Below are positions 5,518 to 12,399 of a stretch of 13,181 bases of DNA, piece by piece; positions within the stretch are counted from its first letter, which is position 1; the number at the start of each line of letters is the position of its first letter. A model generated the notes under the pieces. It did no database searches. It was not told the DNA's origin and saw only the letters and a program-made list of their open reading frames with translations. A program made the position numbers and the translations under genes. The stretch comes from JBNKHH01 sp050290245 (lineage in GTDB: Bacteria; Pseudomonadota; Alphaproteobacteria; Rhodobacterales; Rhodobacteraceae), in the NCBI GenBank assembly GCA_050290245.1, contig JBNKHH010000049.1:1-13181 (forward strand), in the 5' to 3' direction.

Positions 5518-6216
5518 ATGGCTAAGCTTGGAAAACGGACCCGCGCCGCACGCGAGGCTTTCGCCGGCAAAGAAAACCTCACCGTCGAAGAGGCAGTCAG
5601 CCTGATCAAGGCGAACGCCAACGCCAAGTTCGATGAGACTATTGAAATCGCATTGAACCTGGGCGTTGACCCGCGTCACGCCGACCAGATGGTTCGTGGC
5701 TCGGTCAACCTGCCGAACGGCACCGGCAAATCGGTGCGCGTCGCAGTCTTTGCCCGCGACGCCAAGGCGGAAGAAGCCAAGGCTGCCGGAGCGGACATCG
5801 TTGGCGCCGAAGACCTGATGGAAACCGTGCAAAGCGGCAAGATCGAGTTTGATCGCTGCATTGCAACTCCGGACATGATGCCGATCGTCGGTCGTCTGGG
5901 TAAGGTTCTTGGTCCGCGTAACCTGATGCCAAACCCCAAGGTTGGCACGGTGACGATGGACGTCAAAGAGGCCGTTCAAGCGGCCAAGGGCGGTCAGGTC
6001 CAGTTCAAGGTCGAAAAAGCCGGTGTGGTTCACGCCGGTGTTGGCAAAGCCTCGTTTGACGAAGCCAAACTGGTTGAAAACGTTCGTGCTTTTGTTGACG
6101 CCGTTGCAAAGGCCAAGCCTACGGGCGCAAAGGGTTCCTACATGCAAAAGGTTGCCCTGAGCTCGACTATGGGTCCCGGCGTATCGGTCGATGTGACCAG
6201 CGCAACCGGCAACTAA
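5518..6216 (+). CDS. rplA: 50S ribosomal protein L1, 232 aa
   Basis: L1 forms the mobile L1 stalk that helps move deacylated tRNA through the E site, and in several bacteria it represses its own operon by binding the rplK leader. Family features seen are the N-terminal MAKLGKRTRAAREAFAGKEN, the segment ETIEIALNLGVDPRHADQMV, the domain II core and the signature MMPIVGRLGKVLGPRNLMPN (about 121-140). PKVGTVTMDV and the C-terminal KGSYMQKVALSSTMGPGVSV follow. The length is normal for bacterial L1. It directly follows rplK and is followed by a strong terminator. rplJ and rplL, next in many genomes, are absent from the window. Confidence 0.98.
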   Translation: MAKLGKRTRAAREAFAGKENLTVEEAVSLIKANANAKFDETIEIALNLGVDPRHADQMVRGSVNLPNGTGKSVRVAVFARDAKAEEAKAAGADIVGAEDLMETVQSGKIEFDRCIATPDMMPIVGRLGKVLGPRNLMPNPKVGTVTMDVKEAVQAAKGGQVQFKVEKAGVVHAGVGKASFDEAKLVENVRAFVDAVAKAKPTGAKGSYMQKVALSSTMGPGVSVDVTSATGN

Positions 6217-6240
6217 GCCGACCGGCATCACGCAATTGGG

Positions 6241-6271
6241 AAGGCAGGCCTTGGAGCCTGCCTTTTCTTTT
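6241..6271 (+). terminator. Intrinsic terminator of the rplK-rplA operon
   Basis: AAGGCAGGC (6241-6249) and GCCTGCCTT (6256-6264) make a perfect 9-bp stem with loop CTTGGA. The run TTTTCTTTT (6263-6271) overlaps the stem end. It begins 24 nt after the rplA stop and clearly ends the ribosomal protein unit. Confidence 0.92.
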
Positions 6272-6310
6272 GAGTTGCTTCAATCGGTCCATGCCTGCCA
6301 ACATGGCGTC

Positions 6311-7900
6311 ATGGAACGCTATTTGACATTTGCATTCGTGATCCTTGGGACAATTCTATCGGCGGCCTTCGTCGGATTAAGCTCCTGGGTCTGGTTGGTT
6401 TTCGCGGTCTTTCTGGGTCTGACCCTCATCGGCATCTACGATGTGCTCCAGTCCTCGCATTCGGTGCTGCGGAATTATCCGGTCCTGGGGCATATGCGGT
6501 TCATTTTCGAGGGTATCAGGCCTGAAATCCGGCAATACCTGATTGAAAGCGAGAAAGAAGAAGAGCCGTTTTCGCGTGAACAGCGCTCGATCGTGTACCA
6601 GCGCGCAAAAGGGGTTGAGGACAAGCGACCGTTCGGCACGCAGGAGAGGATTTACGACGCCGGCTATGCCTGGCTGACCCATTCCGTGCAGCCCAAGCAT
6701 CTGGAGCACCACGATTTTCGCGTTGTGATCGGCAATGGCGCTTGCAAGATACCTTATGCCGCGTCGCTGTATAATATTTCGGCCATGAGCTTTGGCGCGC
6801 TGTCGGCCAACGCCATCCTTGCGCTGAACACAGGTGCCAAGGCGGGTGGGTTTGCCCATGATACAGGCGAGGGTGGGATCAGCCGATACCACCGGCAGGG
6901 GGGCGGCGACCTGATCTACGAGGTCGGCTCGGGGTACTTTGGCTGTCGCGGAGATGACGGGACGTTCGATGCCGACAAGTTCGAGGCACAGGCGGCGGAC
7001 GACCAGGTCAAGTTGATCGAGGTGAAACTGTCCCAAGGCGCAAAGCCGGGGCACGGAGGCATGTTGCCCGCATCCAAGATCACGGAGGAGATTGCCGAGG
7101 CTCGGGGCGTGCCGATGGGGGTGGATTGTGTGTCACCTGCGGCCCATTCGGCCTTTTCCACGCCCTTGGAGTTCATGGCATTCCTGGACGTGCTGCGGCA
7201 ACGCTCGGGCGGAAAACCGGTAGGGTTCAAGCTGTGCATCGGGCACCGGCGGGAATTCATGTGCATGGTCAAGGCCATGCTGGAGACCGGGATCGTGCCG
7301 GACTTTATCGTCGTAGATGGCAAAGAGGGCGGCACCGGGGCGGCTCCGCTGGAGTTCGCGAACCACGTCGGCATGCCGCTTGTCGAAGGATTGAGCTTTG
7401 TTCACAACACCCTGCGCGGCGCCGGCATCCGCGACCAGGTCAAGGTAGGCGCGGCAGGCAAGCTGGTCTCGGCCTTCGATATCGCGCGGGCTCTGGCGCT
7501 TGGGGCGGATTGGGCAAACTCGGCTCGGGGGTTCATGTTCGCCATTGGCTGTATCCAGGCGCAAGCCTGTCATACCAACCATTGCCCCGTCGGAGTGGCG
7601 ACGCAGGACAAGCTGCGGATGCGGGCCCTGAACGTGCCGGACAAGGCTGAACGGGTGACACGGTTTCATCGTAACACATTGAAAGCTCTGGCAGAAATGG
7701 CAGGCGCCGCTGGTCTGGAAGATCCGCGCGCGTTCCTGCCACACCATTTCATGCAGCGCGATAACAGCGGCGAGATGTTGACCGGCGACCAGGCCTGGCC
7801 GTGGCTGCCGGAAGGGTTCCTTGTCGACGGCAGGGAAGACAAGCTGGGCTATCTCGAGCGCTGGAACCGCGCCAGCGCGGACAGCTTTTCGCCGGGCTGA
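6311..7900 (+). CDS. Membrane-anchored FMN-binding glutamate synthase family protein, 529 aa
   Basis: The protein carries the FMN and 3Fe-4S synthase domain of glutamate synthase (GltB central type) without the glutaminase or GXGXG domains. Start at 6311 (MERYLTF) gives two hydrophobic segments at about residues 4-24 and 26-44, so the catalytic part is membrane-tethered. Landmarks are SAMSFGALSANAI (157-169), DTGEGGISRYH (184-194), QGAKPGHGG (242-250) and VDGKEGGTGAAP (335-346). The iron-sulphur motif is C-I-Q-A-Q-A-C-H-T-N-H-C-PVGVATQ with cysteines 414, 420 and 425. Stand-alone proteins of this type are widespread, and their physiological reaction is mostly untested; without a glutaminase domain they would need free ammonia or another amino donor. 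An open frame extends upstream to 6236 but would read through the terminator. It is followed 38 nt later by a small membrane protein gene on the same strand. Confidence 0.92.
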   Translation: MERYLTFAFVILGTILSAAFVGLSSWVWLVFAVFLGLTLIGIYDVLQSSHSVLRNYPVLGHMRFIFEGIRPEIRQYLIESEKEEEPFSREQRSIVYQRAKGVEDKRPFGTQERIYDAGYAWLTHSVQPKHLEHHDFRVVIGNGACKIPYAASLYNISAMSFGALSANAILALNTGAKAGGFAHDTGEGGISRYHRQGGGDLIYEVGSGYFGCRGDDGTFDADKFEAQAADDQVKLIEVKLSQGAKPGHGGMLPASKITEEIAEARGVPMGVDCVSPAAHSAFSTPLEFMAFLDVLRQRSGGKPVGFKLCIGHRREFMCMVKAMLETGIVPDFIVVDGKEGGTGAAPLEFANHVGMPLVEGLSFVHNTLRGAGIRDQVKVGAAGKLVSAFDIARALALGADWANSARGFMFAIGCIQAQACHTNHCPVGVATQDKLRMRALNVPDKAERVTRFHRNTLKALAEMAGAAGLEDPRAFLPHHFMQRDNSGEMLTGDQAWPWLPEGFLVDGREDKLGYLERWNRASADSFSPG

Positions 7901-7938
7901 CGCCGGCGTAGGTTTGAGCGCAAGCAGGAGACAGGCAG

Positions 7939-8196
7939 ATGTTTTTTTCGTTCTGGGGATCGCTGGTGATCGGCGGGGTCGTGGCCTATCTGGCCGAAAA
8001 GTGGGAGTTTACCCACCACGGTGTGGTGCAGGCGATCATCATTGCGCTTGGCGGCGTGATCCTTTTGTTCATGGCGAAGGTGATGTTCGGGTTGTCTTTT
8101 GGCCGACCCGGCATTGATGCGATCATCGGCGCGGCGGGGGCCTTGATCCTGATCCCGTCCGAGGTGGTGCAGCGCCGCCGCAAGGGGCGGAAATGA
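7939..8196 (+). CDS. Small three-helix membrane protein, 85 aa, transglycosylase-associated (GlsB/YeaQ/YmgE)-like
   Basis: The protein (MFFSFWGSLVIGGVVAYLAE...) has three hydrophobic segments, at about residues 3-18, 28-50 and 57-73, and a basic C-terminal tail (RRRKGRK). The glycine-rich third helix (GRPGIDAIIGAAGALILI) and overall layout resemble the small GlsB/YeaQ family annotated as transglycosylase-associated, which are stress-linked membrane proteins of unclear activity. The similarity is by topology and a short motif only. GGAG about 10 nt before ATG 7939 supports the start. It lies 38 nt after the glutamate-synthase-like gene, so the two are probably one transcript. A simple uncharacterised membrane protein is the alternative. 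Confidence 0.65.
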   Translation: MFFSFWGSLVIGGVVAYLAEKWEFTHHGVVQAIIIALGGVILLFMAKVMFGLSFGRPGIDAIIGAAGALILIPSEVVQRRRKGRK

Positions 8197-8456
8197 CCAC
8201 CATACAGTGCGTCCGGACACTGTTCCGGGCGCATTTCGGGTTCCGACATTAGTTTGTTGGGGAAAGCGGGCGAATCCGCCTGTCGGAATTGCGGCGAAGC
8301 GCGTGGTGAAAATGGCCCCGGTCAAATGGGCGTGCGGCCCGGTTGGTTTGATATTGGCTGAGCACAGGGGCGTGCTGCCCCCGTCCTTTGTCGGGGACTC
8401 CCCCGGGGACATTTCCGGCCAAGAAGAAGCGCAACTTGACGCAAATTGTCGGGGTC
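8197..8456. repeat. Convergent intergenic region dense in inverted repeats
   Basis: The 260 nt between the small membrane protein gene and the 3' end of rnhA hold several structures: ACAGTG/CACTGT (8204-8209 with 8218-8223) around a GTCCGGAC palindrome; TTCCGACA/TGTCGGAA (8241-8248 with 8281-8288) enclosing an inner GCGG/CCGC hairpin (8266-8279); and GGGGC/GCCCC (8367-8371 with 8377-8381). An open plus-strand frame crosses the region but its translation resembles nothing and it runs antisense into rnhA. I read the region as a composite of dispersed intergenic repeats that may also terminate the converging operons. Confidence 0.5.
8392..8430. repeat. Probable dispersed intergenic repeat of Rhodobacterales type
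   Basis: The string running CGGGGACTCCCCCGGGGACA, then TTTCCGGCCAAGAAGAAG, has the form of a short GC-rich palindromic segment (CCCCGGGG at 8401-8408) followed by an ATTT box and AAGA-rich tail. From memory, very similar elements recur in intergenic regions of Rhodobacterales genomes. Only one copy is in this window, so repetition is not shown here. Confidence 0.45.
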
Positions 8457-8909
8457 TCAGCCCTTGTACGGCGCCATGCCTTCGCGGGCGAGTTCGTCGG
8501 CGCGTTCGTTCTCAGGGTGTCCGGCGTGGCCCTTGATCCATTCCCAAGTGACGTCGTGGTGGCTTTGGGCCTGGTCGAGGCGCTTCCAGAGGTCGTCGTT
8601 CTTGACCGGTTTCTTGGACGAGGTACGCCAGCCGTTTTTCTTCCAGCCGTGGATCCAGCTGGTCACCCCGTTTTTTACGTATGTGGAGTCGGTGACGATG
8701 GTGATGACGCTGGGGCGGGTGAGGGCTTCGAGCGCATTGATGGCAGCGAGGAGTTCCATCCGGTTGTTGGTGGTCTGGGCCTCGCCTCCGTTCAACTCGC
8801 GGGTCTTGAGGACGGCGTCGCCGTTGGATGCGATCATGACGACGCCCCAGCCGCCCGGGCCGGGATTGCCCGAGCAAGCGCCGTCGGTATAGGCGTGAAG
8901 TGTCGTCAC
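8457..8909 (-). CDS. rnhA: Ribonuclease HI, 150 aa
   Basis: RNase HI cleaves the RNA strand of RNA-DNA hybrids, removing R-loops and primers. The catalytic carboxylates are all visible: D9 in YTDGACSGNPGPGG, E52 in NNRMELLAA, D74 in TDSTYVKNGV, and D138 in ERADELAREG. The flexible-loop histidine H128 is in KGHAGHPEN. The basic handle region (HGWKKNGWRTSSKKPVKN) is present, as in the E. coli-type enzyme. The start is GTG at 8909, whose GTGA overlaps the stop of the upstream glutathione S-transferase gene by 4 nt, so translation is probably coupled. It is the last gene of the six-gene minus-strand operon. Confidence 0.97.
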   Translation of the reverse strand: MTTLHAYTDGACSGNPGPGGWGVVMIASNGDAVLKTRELNGGEAQTTNNRMELLAAINALEALTRPSVITIVTDSTYVKNGVTSWIHGWKKNGWRTSSKKPVKNDDLWKRLDQAQSHHDVTWEWIKGHAGHPENERADELAREGMAPYKG

Positions 8910-9529
8910 GCCGGAATGTCCGTCAGAGAGACATGGCCAGGCAGCGCCGCGACGCGGGCAAGCCAGGCGCTGACGTTTTCGAAGCGGTCGAGGTCGAACC
9001 CGCCCTTTGAGGCAGCCGAGTGGGTGTAAGCGTAGAGCGAGATGTCGGCGATGGTCGGCCGGTCGATGGCGATCCAGTCGCGGGTGGCCAGCGCCTCGTC
9101 CATCATGGCGAGCAGGTCGTGGCCACGGTCGAGAAGCTCGCCAAGGCGTTCGGGTGTCCGCAAGTGCTTGCGGTTATCGTAAGTGAGGATGGCAGCGCGC
9201 ACGGCGATGACGCCTTCGTGCTGGTTCTGCTCCCAGAACATCCATCCCAAGGTCAGGGCCTTTTCGACGCGGTCGGTGGGTATCCAGTCGGTGCCGTCGG
9301 CAAGGTAGCAGAGGATCGCGTTGGACTCGGGGATGCGTGTGCCGTCGGGGAGTTCGAGGACCGGTAGTTTCTTGAGCGGCAGGGTCTTGGCGGCGTGGGC
9401 GCTGTCGAGTTCGGGAGTTTCGTACTCCATGCCGACATGGGTGTAGGGGATGCCTAGCATCGCCATGAGCAAGCGCACTTTGTAGGAATTGCCCGACGAG
9501 GGCATCGAATAGAGCGTGTAGTCAGTCAT
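8906..9529 (-). CDS. Glutathione S-transferase family protein, 207 aa
   Basis: A soluble two-domain GST. The N-terminal thioredoxin-fold domain (about 1-80) has the likely catalytic serine in MPSSGNSYKVRLLMAMLGIP (residues 9-28), the cis-proline strand KKLPVLELPDG and the glutathione-binding motif IPESNAILCYLAD. The all-helical C-terminal domain (about 90-205) contains DRPTIADISLYAY, matching the conserved N-capping/hydrophobic-staple Asp of GSTs. The SGNSxK pattern is common in bacterial GSTs whose substrates are unknown, so conjugation, peroxidase or another thiol reaction is possible. The start overlaps the preceding methyltransferase stop by 8 nt and the stop overlaps the rnhA start by 4 nt. 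Confidence 0.9.
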   Translation of the reverse strand: MTDYTLYSMPSSGNSYKVRLLMAMLGIPYTHVGMEYETPELDSAHAAKTLPLKKLPVLELPDGTRIPESNAILCYLADGTDWIPTDRVEKALTLGWMFWEQNQHEGVIAVRAAILTYDNRKHLRTPERLGELLDRGHDLLAMMDEALATRDWIAIDRPTIADISLYAYTHSAASKGGFDLDRFENVSAWLARVAALPGHVSLTDIPA

Positions 9530-10118
9530 CTTTACGGGCTTTCAGGATGATCCAGGGATCGACGGTGCCGCCAAGGCCGGCTTCGGCCCCGGTTGCGCGG
9601 GTAAGGATGGTAATTCCGGCTGCGGCGAGGAGGCCGGTGAGCTCGGGATCGGTGTAATAGGCGTAGAAGCGTCCCAGGCTATCGCGGCCTTCCCCTGTGC
9701 CGGTCTTGAGGCCGAGGTGGAGGTGGCCTCCGGGCTTCAGGGCGCGGGCGATGGCGGCCAAGTGACCGGGCATATCGGCTTTCGGCGCGTGGAGAAGTGA
9801 AAAGTTGGCGTAGACGCCGTCGTAGATCTCGGTCGCGTCGAGGTCGTCGAAGGTGGCGATCCGGACGGCGAGGCCAAAGCGGTCGGCGGCCAGCGCAGCC
9901 ATTTCGGGCGAAGCGTCCCAGGCGTCAACATCAAGACCGGCCGCCTTCATCACTGCAGCGGCGCGACCGGGGCCGCAGCCGAGGTCAAGGACTCGGCCGC
10001 CCTTGGGCAAACTGTCGATGAAGGCAGTCAGGCGTGGGCCAGGGCTTCCGGTGGCGAAGCGGTCGGCATAGTCCCGCGCCTTGTGCGCATAGACGCCTAG
10101 GGTCTGGTCGTCGGCCAT
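9522..10118 (-). CDS. Class I SAM-dependent methyltransferase, 198 aa
   Basis: A Rossmann-fold methyltransferase. Motif I is RVLDLGCGPGRAAAVM (42-57), binding the methionine part of S-adenosylmethionine. The acidic post-I residue lies in DVDAWDASPEM (63-73). Motif II is YDGVYANFSLLHAP (99-112), and motif III is RALKPGGHLHLGLKTG (125-140). The N terminus (VYAHKARDYADRF) is typical of small-molecule methyltransferases of the Methyltransf_11/25 type. The substrate cannot be inferred. ATG 10118 overlaps the upstream LysE-like stop by one base (TGATG), indicating coupled translation, and its own stop lies inside the start of the GST gene. Confidence 0.9.
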   Translation of the reverse strand: MADDQTLGVYAHKARDYADRFATGSPGPRLTAFIDSLPKGGRVLDLGCGPGRAAAVMKAAGLDVDAWDASPEMAALAADRFGLAVRIATFDDLDATEIYDGVYANFSLLHAPKADMPGHLAAIARALKPGGHLHLGLKTGTGEGRDSLGRFYAYYTDPELTGLLAAAGITILTRATGAEAGLGGTVDPWIILKARKDD

Positions 10119-10729
10119 CAGGCGCGTTCCAGGGCGAGTCGGCCTGCGAGCAGGGCGAAGATTGCAGCGAAACTGCGGTTCAGCCAGCGCATGACGCGCG
10201 CGCTTTGCAGGATGCGGGTTCGGGCAGCGGCGGCGAAGGCACCGTAGAGGGCGAAGATCATGAAGGTTAATGCCATGAAGACGGCACCGAGGAAGATCAT
10301 TTCGACCGTCGCCGTGCCTGGGTTGCCCGACAGGAAAGGCGGCAGGAGGGCGAGAAAGAAGATCGAGAGTTTCGGGTTCAGGATGTTGATCAGCGCGCCG
10401 CGCCGGGCGATGGCCCAGGCAGGTTCGGCCTTGCGGTTCGGCTGCACGGCCAGAGTACCGCCGGAGGACAGTGCCTGGTATGCGAGCCAGAGGAGATAGC
10501 CGACGCCCGCAACTTTCACGGCGGTGAAGAGGAGCGCGCTGGCGTGGAGGATCGCGGCAAGGCCGAGGGTTGCGGCCAGAAGGTGCGGCACGATCCCGAG
10601 TGTGCAGCCAAGCGCAGCAGCGACGGCAGGAGCGCGGCCCTGACCGAGGCCGACGGCCAGCGTGTAGATGACGCCGGTTCCGGGGATCAGCACGACGACG
10701 ATTGCGGTTAGCAGGAAGTCGGGGCTCAT
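10118..10729 (-). CDS. LysE/RhtB-family amino-acid or metabolite exporter, 203 aa
   Basis: An integral membrane protein with about six hydrophobic segments. It starts MSPDFLLTAIVVVLIPGTGV, close to the LysE/RhtB opening in which P-G-P normally stands in the first helix; here the motif is IPGTGVIYTLAVGLGQGR. Later landmarks are AALGCTLGIVPHLL, the KVAGVGYLLWLAYQAL helix and the characteristic RGALINILNPKLSIFFLALL. The family exports amino acids or derivatives such as lysine, threonine or homoserine lactone; the substrate is not predictable here. ATG 10729 overlaps the ispH stop by 4 nt (ATGA). A longer open frame upstream would lie inside ispH and is rejected. Confidence 0.9.
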   Translation of the reverse strand: MSPDFLLTAIVVVLIPGTGVIYTLAVGLGQGRAPAVAAALGCTLGIVPHLLAATLGLAAILHASALLFTAVKVAGVGYLLWLAYQALSSGGTLAVQPNRKAEPAWAIARRGALINILNPKLSIFFLALLPPFLSGNPGTATVEMIFLGAVFMALTFMIFALYGAFAAAARTRILQSARVMRWLNRSFAAIFALLAGRLALERA

Positions 10730-11676
10730 GCGGGTTCTCTCAGCACACGGGGGACTTTGAACTCCACGCGTTCGACGGCGGTTTCGACCACCTCGACGGT
10801 GACGTTGAAGCGGTCGCGGAAGGCGTCTATGACCTCGGTGATCAGGACCTCGGGCGCGCTGGCGCCAGCGGTGAGTCCGAGGGTGCGGAGGTCGCCGAGC
10901 GCGCGCCAGTCGATGTCGTTGGCGCGCTGGACCAGTTGGGAATAGGCACATCCGGAGGCGCGACCGACCTCAACCAGACGTTGGGAGTTCGAGGAATTGG
11001 GCGCGCCGATCACCAGGAGGGCGTCGATCAGCGGCGCGATTTTCTTGACCGCGTGCTGGCGGTTGGTGGTGGCATAGCAGATGTCTTCTTTATGCGGGCC
11101 GACGATATCGGGGAAGCGGTCGTTGAGGGCGGCGACGATGTCGGCGGTATCATCAACCGAGAGAGTGGTCTGGGTGATGAAGGCAAGCTTTTGCGGGTCG
11201 CGCGGAGTGATGGTGGCCACGTCCTCGGGGGTTTCGACCAACAGAACCTCGCCCAGGGGGAGTTGGCCCATGGTGCCGAGTGTTTCAGGGTGCCCGGCAT
11301 GGCCGATCATCACCATCTGCAGGCCATTGGCGTGGTGGCGCTCGGCCTCGATATGGACCTTGGAGACCAAGGGGCAGGTGGCGTCGACATAGACCATTTT
11401 TCGGCGTTCGGCTTCGGCCGGGACGGCCTTTGGCACGCCGTGGGCGGAAAAGATTACGGGGCGGTCGGTGGGGCAGTCGTCGAGGTCTTCGACAAAGATC
11501 GCACCCTGGTTGCGCAGCTCGTCCACAACGAACTTGTTGTGTACGATTTCGTGGCGGACATAGACCGGGGCTCCCCATTTCCTGAGCGCCATTTCAACGA
11601 TCTTGATGGCACGGTCGACGCCGGCGCAGAACCCGCGCGGCGCGGCGAGATAGAGAGTGAGATCGGGCTTGGTCAT
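10726..11676 (-). CDS. ispH: 4-hydroxy-3-methylbut-2-enyl diphosphate reductase (IspH), 316 aa
   Basis: IspH catalyses the last step of the MEP pathway, converting HMBPP to IPP and DMAPP with a 4Fe-4S cluster. The three cluster cysteines are visible: C17 (APRGFCAGVDRAI), C101 (VDATCPLVSKVH) and C200 (EDICYATTNRQ). Substrate-binding residues expected of the family are H46 (EIVHNKFV), H79 (IFSAHGVP), H129 and E131 (GHAGHPETLGT), the TQTTLS segment near 168-173, NSSNSQRL (227-234) and TAGASAPE (269-276). Length matches the family. ATG 11676 has AGGAAAG upstream; the longer open frame to 11823 runs into tetR and is not used. It is 16 nt downstream of the tetR stop, so this essential gene appears to share the tetR transcript. 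Confidence 0.97.
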   Translation of the reverse strand: MTKPDLTLYLAAPRGFCAGVDRAIKIVEMALRKWGAPVYVRHEIVHNKFVVDELRNQGAIFVEDLDDCPTDRPVIFSAHGVPKAVPAEAERRKMVYVDATCPLVSKVHIEAERHHANGLQMVMIGHAGHPETLGTMGQLPLGEVLLVETPEDVATITPRDPQKLAFITQTTLSVDDTADIVAALNDRFPDIVGPHKEDICYATTNRQHAVKKIAPLIDALLVIGAPNSSNSQRLVEVGRASGCAYSQLVQRANDIDWRALGDLRTLGLTAGASAPEVLITEVIDAFRDRFNVTVEVVETAVERVEFKVPRVLREPA

Positions 11677-11692
11677 GGTCTTTCCTGTCGCG

Positions 11693-12322
11693 TCACAGAG
11701 GTATGCGGTTTGCCTGGGCGCGTCCAGAGTCGGCGGGAAAAAGTCCGCGTAGCCGGTCGAGTGCCTGAGCGGCACGGTGGTTAATGTATTCGGCGTGGGG
11801 CTCGGCCAGTGCGCCGGTGACACGGCGGACCTGGAGGTCGCCGATCAATAGCGAGAACCAGGTTTCTGCCATGTCCTGCGCGGTTCCGCCGCCGAGGCTG
11901 AACTGAGATATGGCGCGTTCCATGATCGAGACGACCCGCGGAGCGATGGTGTCGCGACCTTCGCGGGCAAGGGCCCGGCCCAGGGGACCAGCGGGATTGG
12001 TGGCGGCGGCGCGGTTCAGTGCGATGGCGCGTGGCCCCAGCAGCATGGTCAGGAGCACGGGACCGAGATGTCCGAGGGCGGCGATGGCGTCGGTGTCCTC
12101 GTCTGTCGAAATGGCATCTTGCACGACCCGGGAATTGCGGCGGATCAAAGCTTCGATCAGGCCTGTCTTGTCGCCATACCAACGATAGAGCGTTTCGTTC
12201 GATGCCCTGGCGGCCTTGGCCAGGGCCTGGATCGACAAGCCCTCAAGCCCGTGCTGGTCCAGCAGGGCATAGGCGGTTTCTTCGATCTGGCGGGCGCGTT
12301 CGGCGCGGGCGGATTTGCGCAT
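11693..12322 (-). CDS. TetR-family transcriptional regulator, 209 aa
   Basis: The start at 12322 (MRKSARAERARQIEETAYAL) is chosen because GGAG lies 8 nt upstream and the extra residues from 12370 would run across the operator sites. Residues about 10-56 form the TetR DNA-binding domain. The helix-turn-helix is in LSIQALAKAARASNETLYRW, followed by YGDKTGLIEALIRRNS, a near-canonical YxxxxxKxxLxxAL end. The C-terminal ligand-binding domain (about 60-209) is helical, with LLTMLLGPRAIALNRAAATN resembling the C-terminal domain found in many TetR proteins. It is divergently transcribed from the DUF1772 gene, with two matched inverted repeats between them. It probably represses that gene and its own operon, which includes ispH. 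The ligand is unknown. Confidence 0.93.
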   Translation of the reverse strand: MRKSARAERARQIEETAYALLDQHGLEGLSIQALAKAARASNETLYRWYGDKTGLIEALIRRNSRVVQDAISTDEDTDAIAALGHLGPVLLTMLLGPRAIALNRAAATNPAGPLGRALAREGRDTIAPRVVSIMERAISQFSLGGGTAQDMAETWFSLLIGDLQVRRVTGALAEPHAEYINHRAAQALDRLRGLFPADSGRAQANRIPL

Positions 12323-12335
12323 CTCATGTTCTCCG

Positions 12336-12364
12336 TTGACAGAATCCGTAACAGAAATTACGGA
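12336..12364 (+). promoter_or_regulatory. Candidate promoter for the DUF1772 gene overlapping operator O1
   Basis: A perfect TTGACA -35 hexamer (12336-12341) is followed after 17 nt by TACGGA (12359-12364), a poor -10. Alternative -10 boxes TAATAT (12378-12383) or TATAGA (12380-12385) are too far from this -35. If the spacing is used, operator O1 covers the spacer and -10, which would suit repression. Confidence 0.4.
12345..12364. promoter_or_regulatory. TetR-type operator O1 (perfect inverted repeat)
   Basis: TCCGTAA (12345-12351), six nt, TTACGGA (12358-12364): a perfect 7-6-7 palindrome in the 77-nt divergent region between tetR and the DUF1772 gene. Size, symmetry and position fit an operator for the adjacent TetR-family regulator. 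Confidence 0.75.
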
Positions 12365-12372
12365 ATTCATAA

Positions 12373-12392
12373 AGAGTAATATAGATTACGGA
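12373..12392. promoter_or_regulatory. TetR-type operator O2 (imperfect copy of O1)
   Basis: AGAGTAA (12373-12379), six nt, TTACGGA (12386-12392) repeats the O1 layout exactly. The right half-site is identical and the left keeps GTAA. Centre-to-centre distance from O1 is 28 bp. It ends 7 nt before the DUF1772 start codon. Confidence 0.6.
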
Positions 12393-12399
12393 TATTGAT

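Noticed and set aside
5083..6231. Long minus-strand open frame of about 380 codons
   Set aside because: It lies antisense to rplK and rplA, which are certain, and its His/Arg/Leu-rich translation is typical of shadow frames.
8207..8536. Plus-strand open frame of 109 codons in the convergent intergenic region
   Set aside because: It crosses inverted repeats and runs into rnhA antisense, has no good ribosome binding site and no family resemblance. It is better explained as repeat sequence.
10702..11784. Long plus-strand open frame of about 360 codons
   Set aside because: It is antisense to ispH, whose catalytic cysteines and full-length match are unambiguous. Long antisense frames are common in GC-rich genomes.
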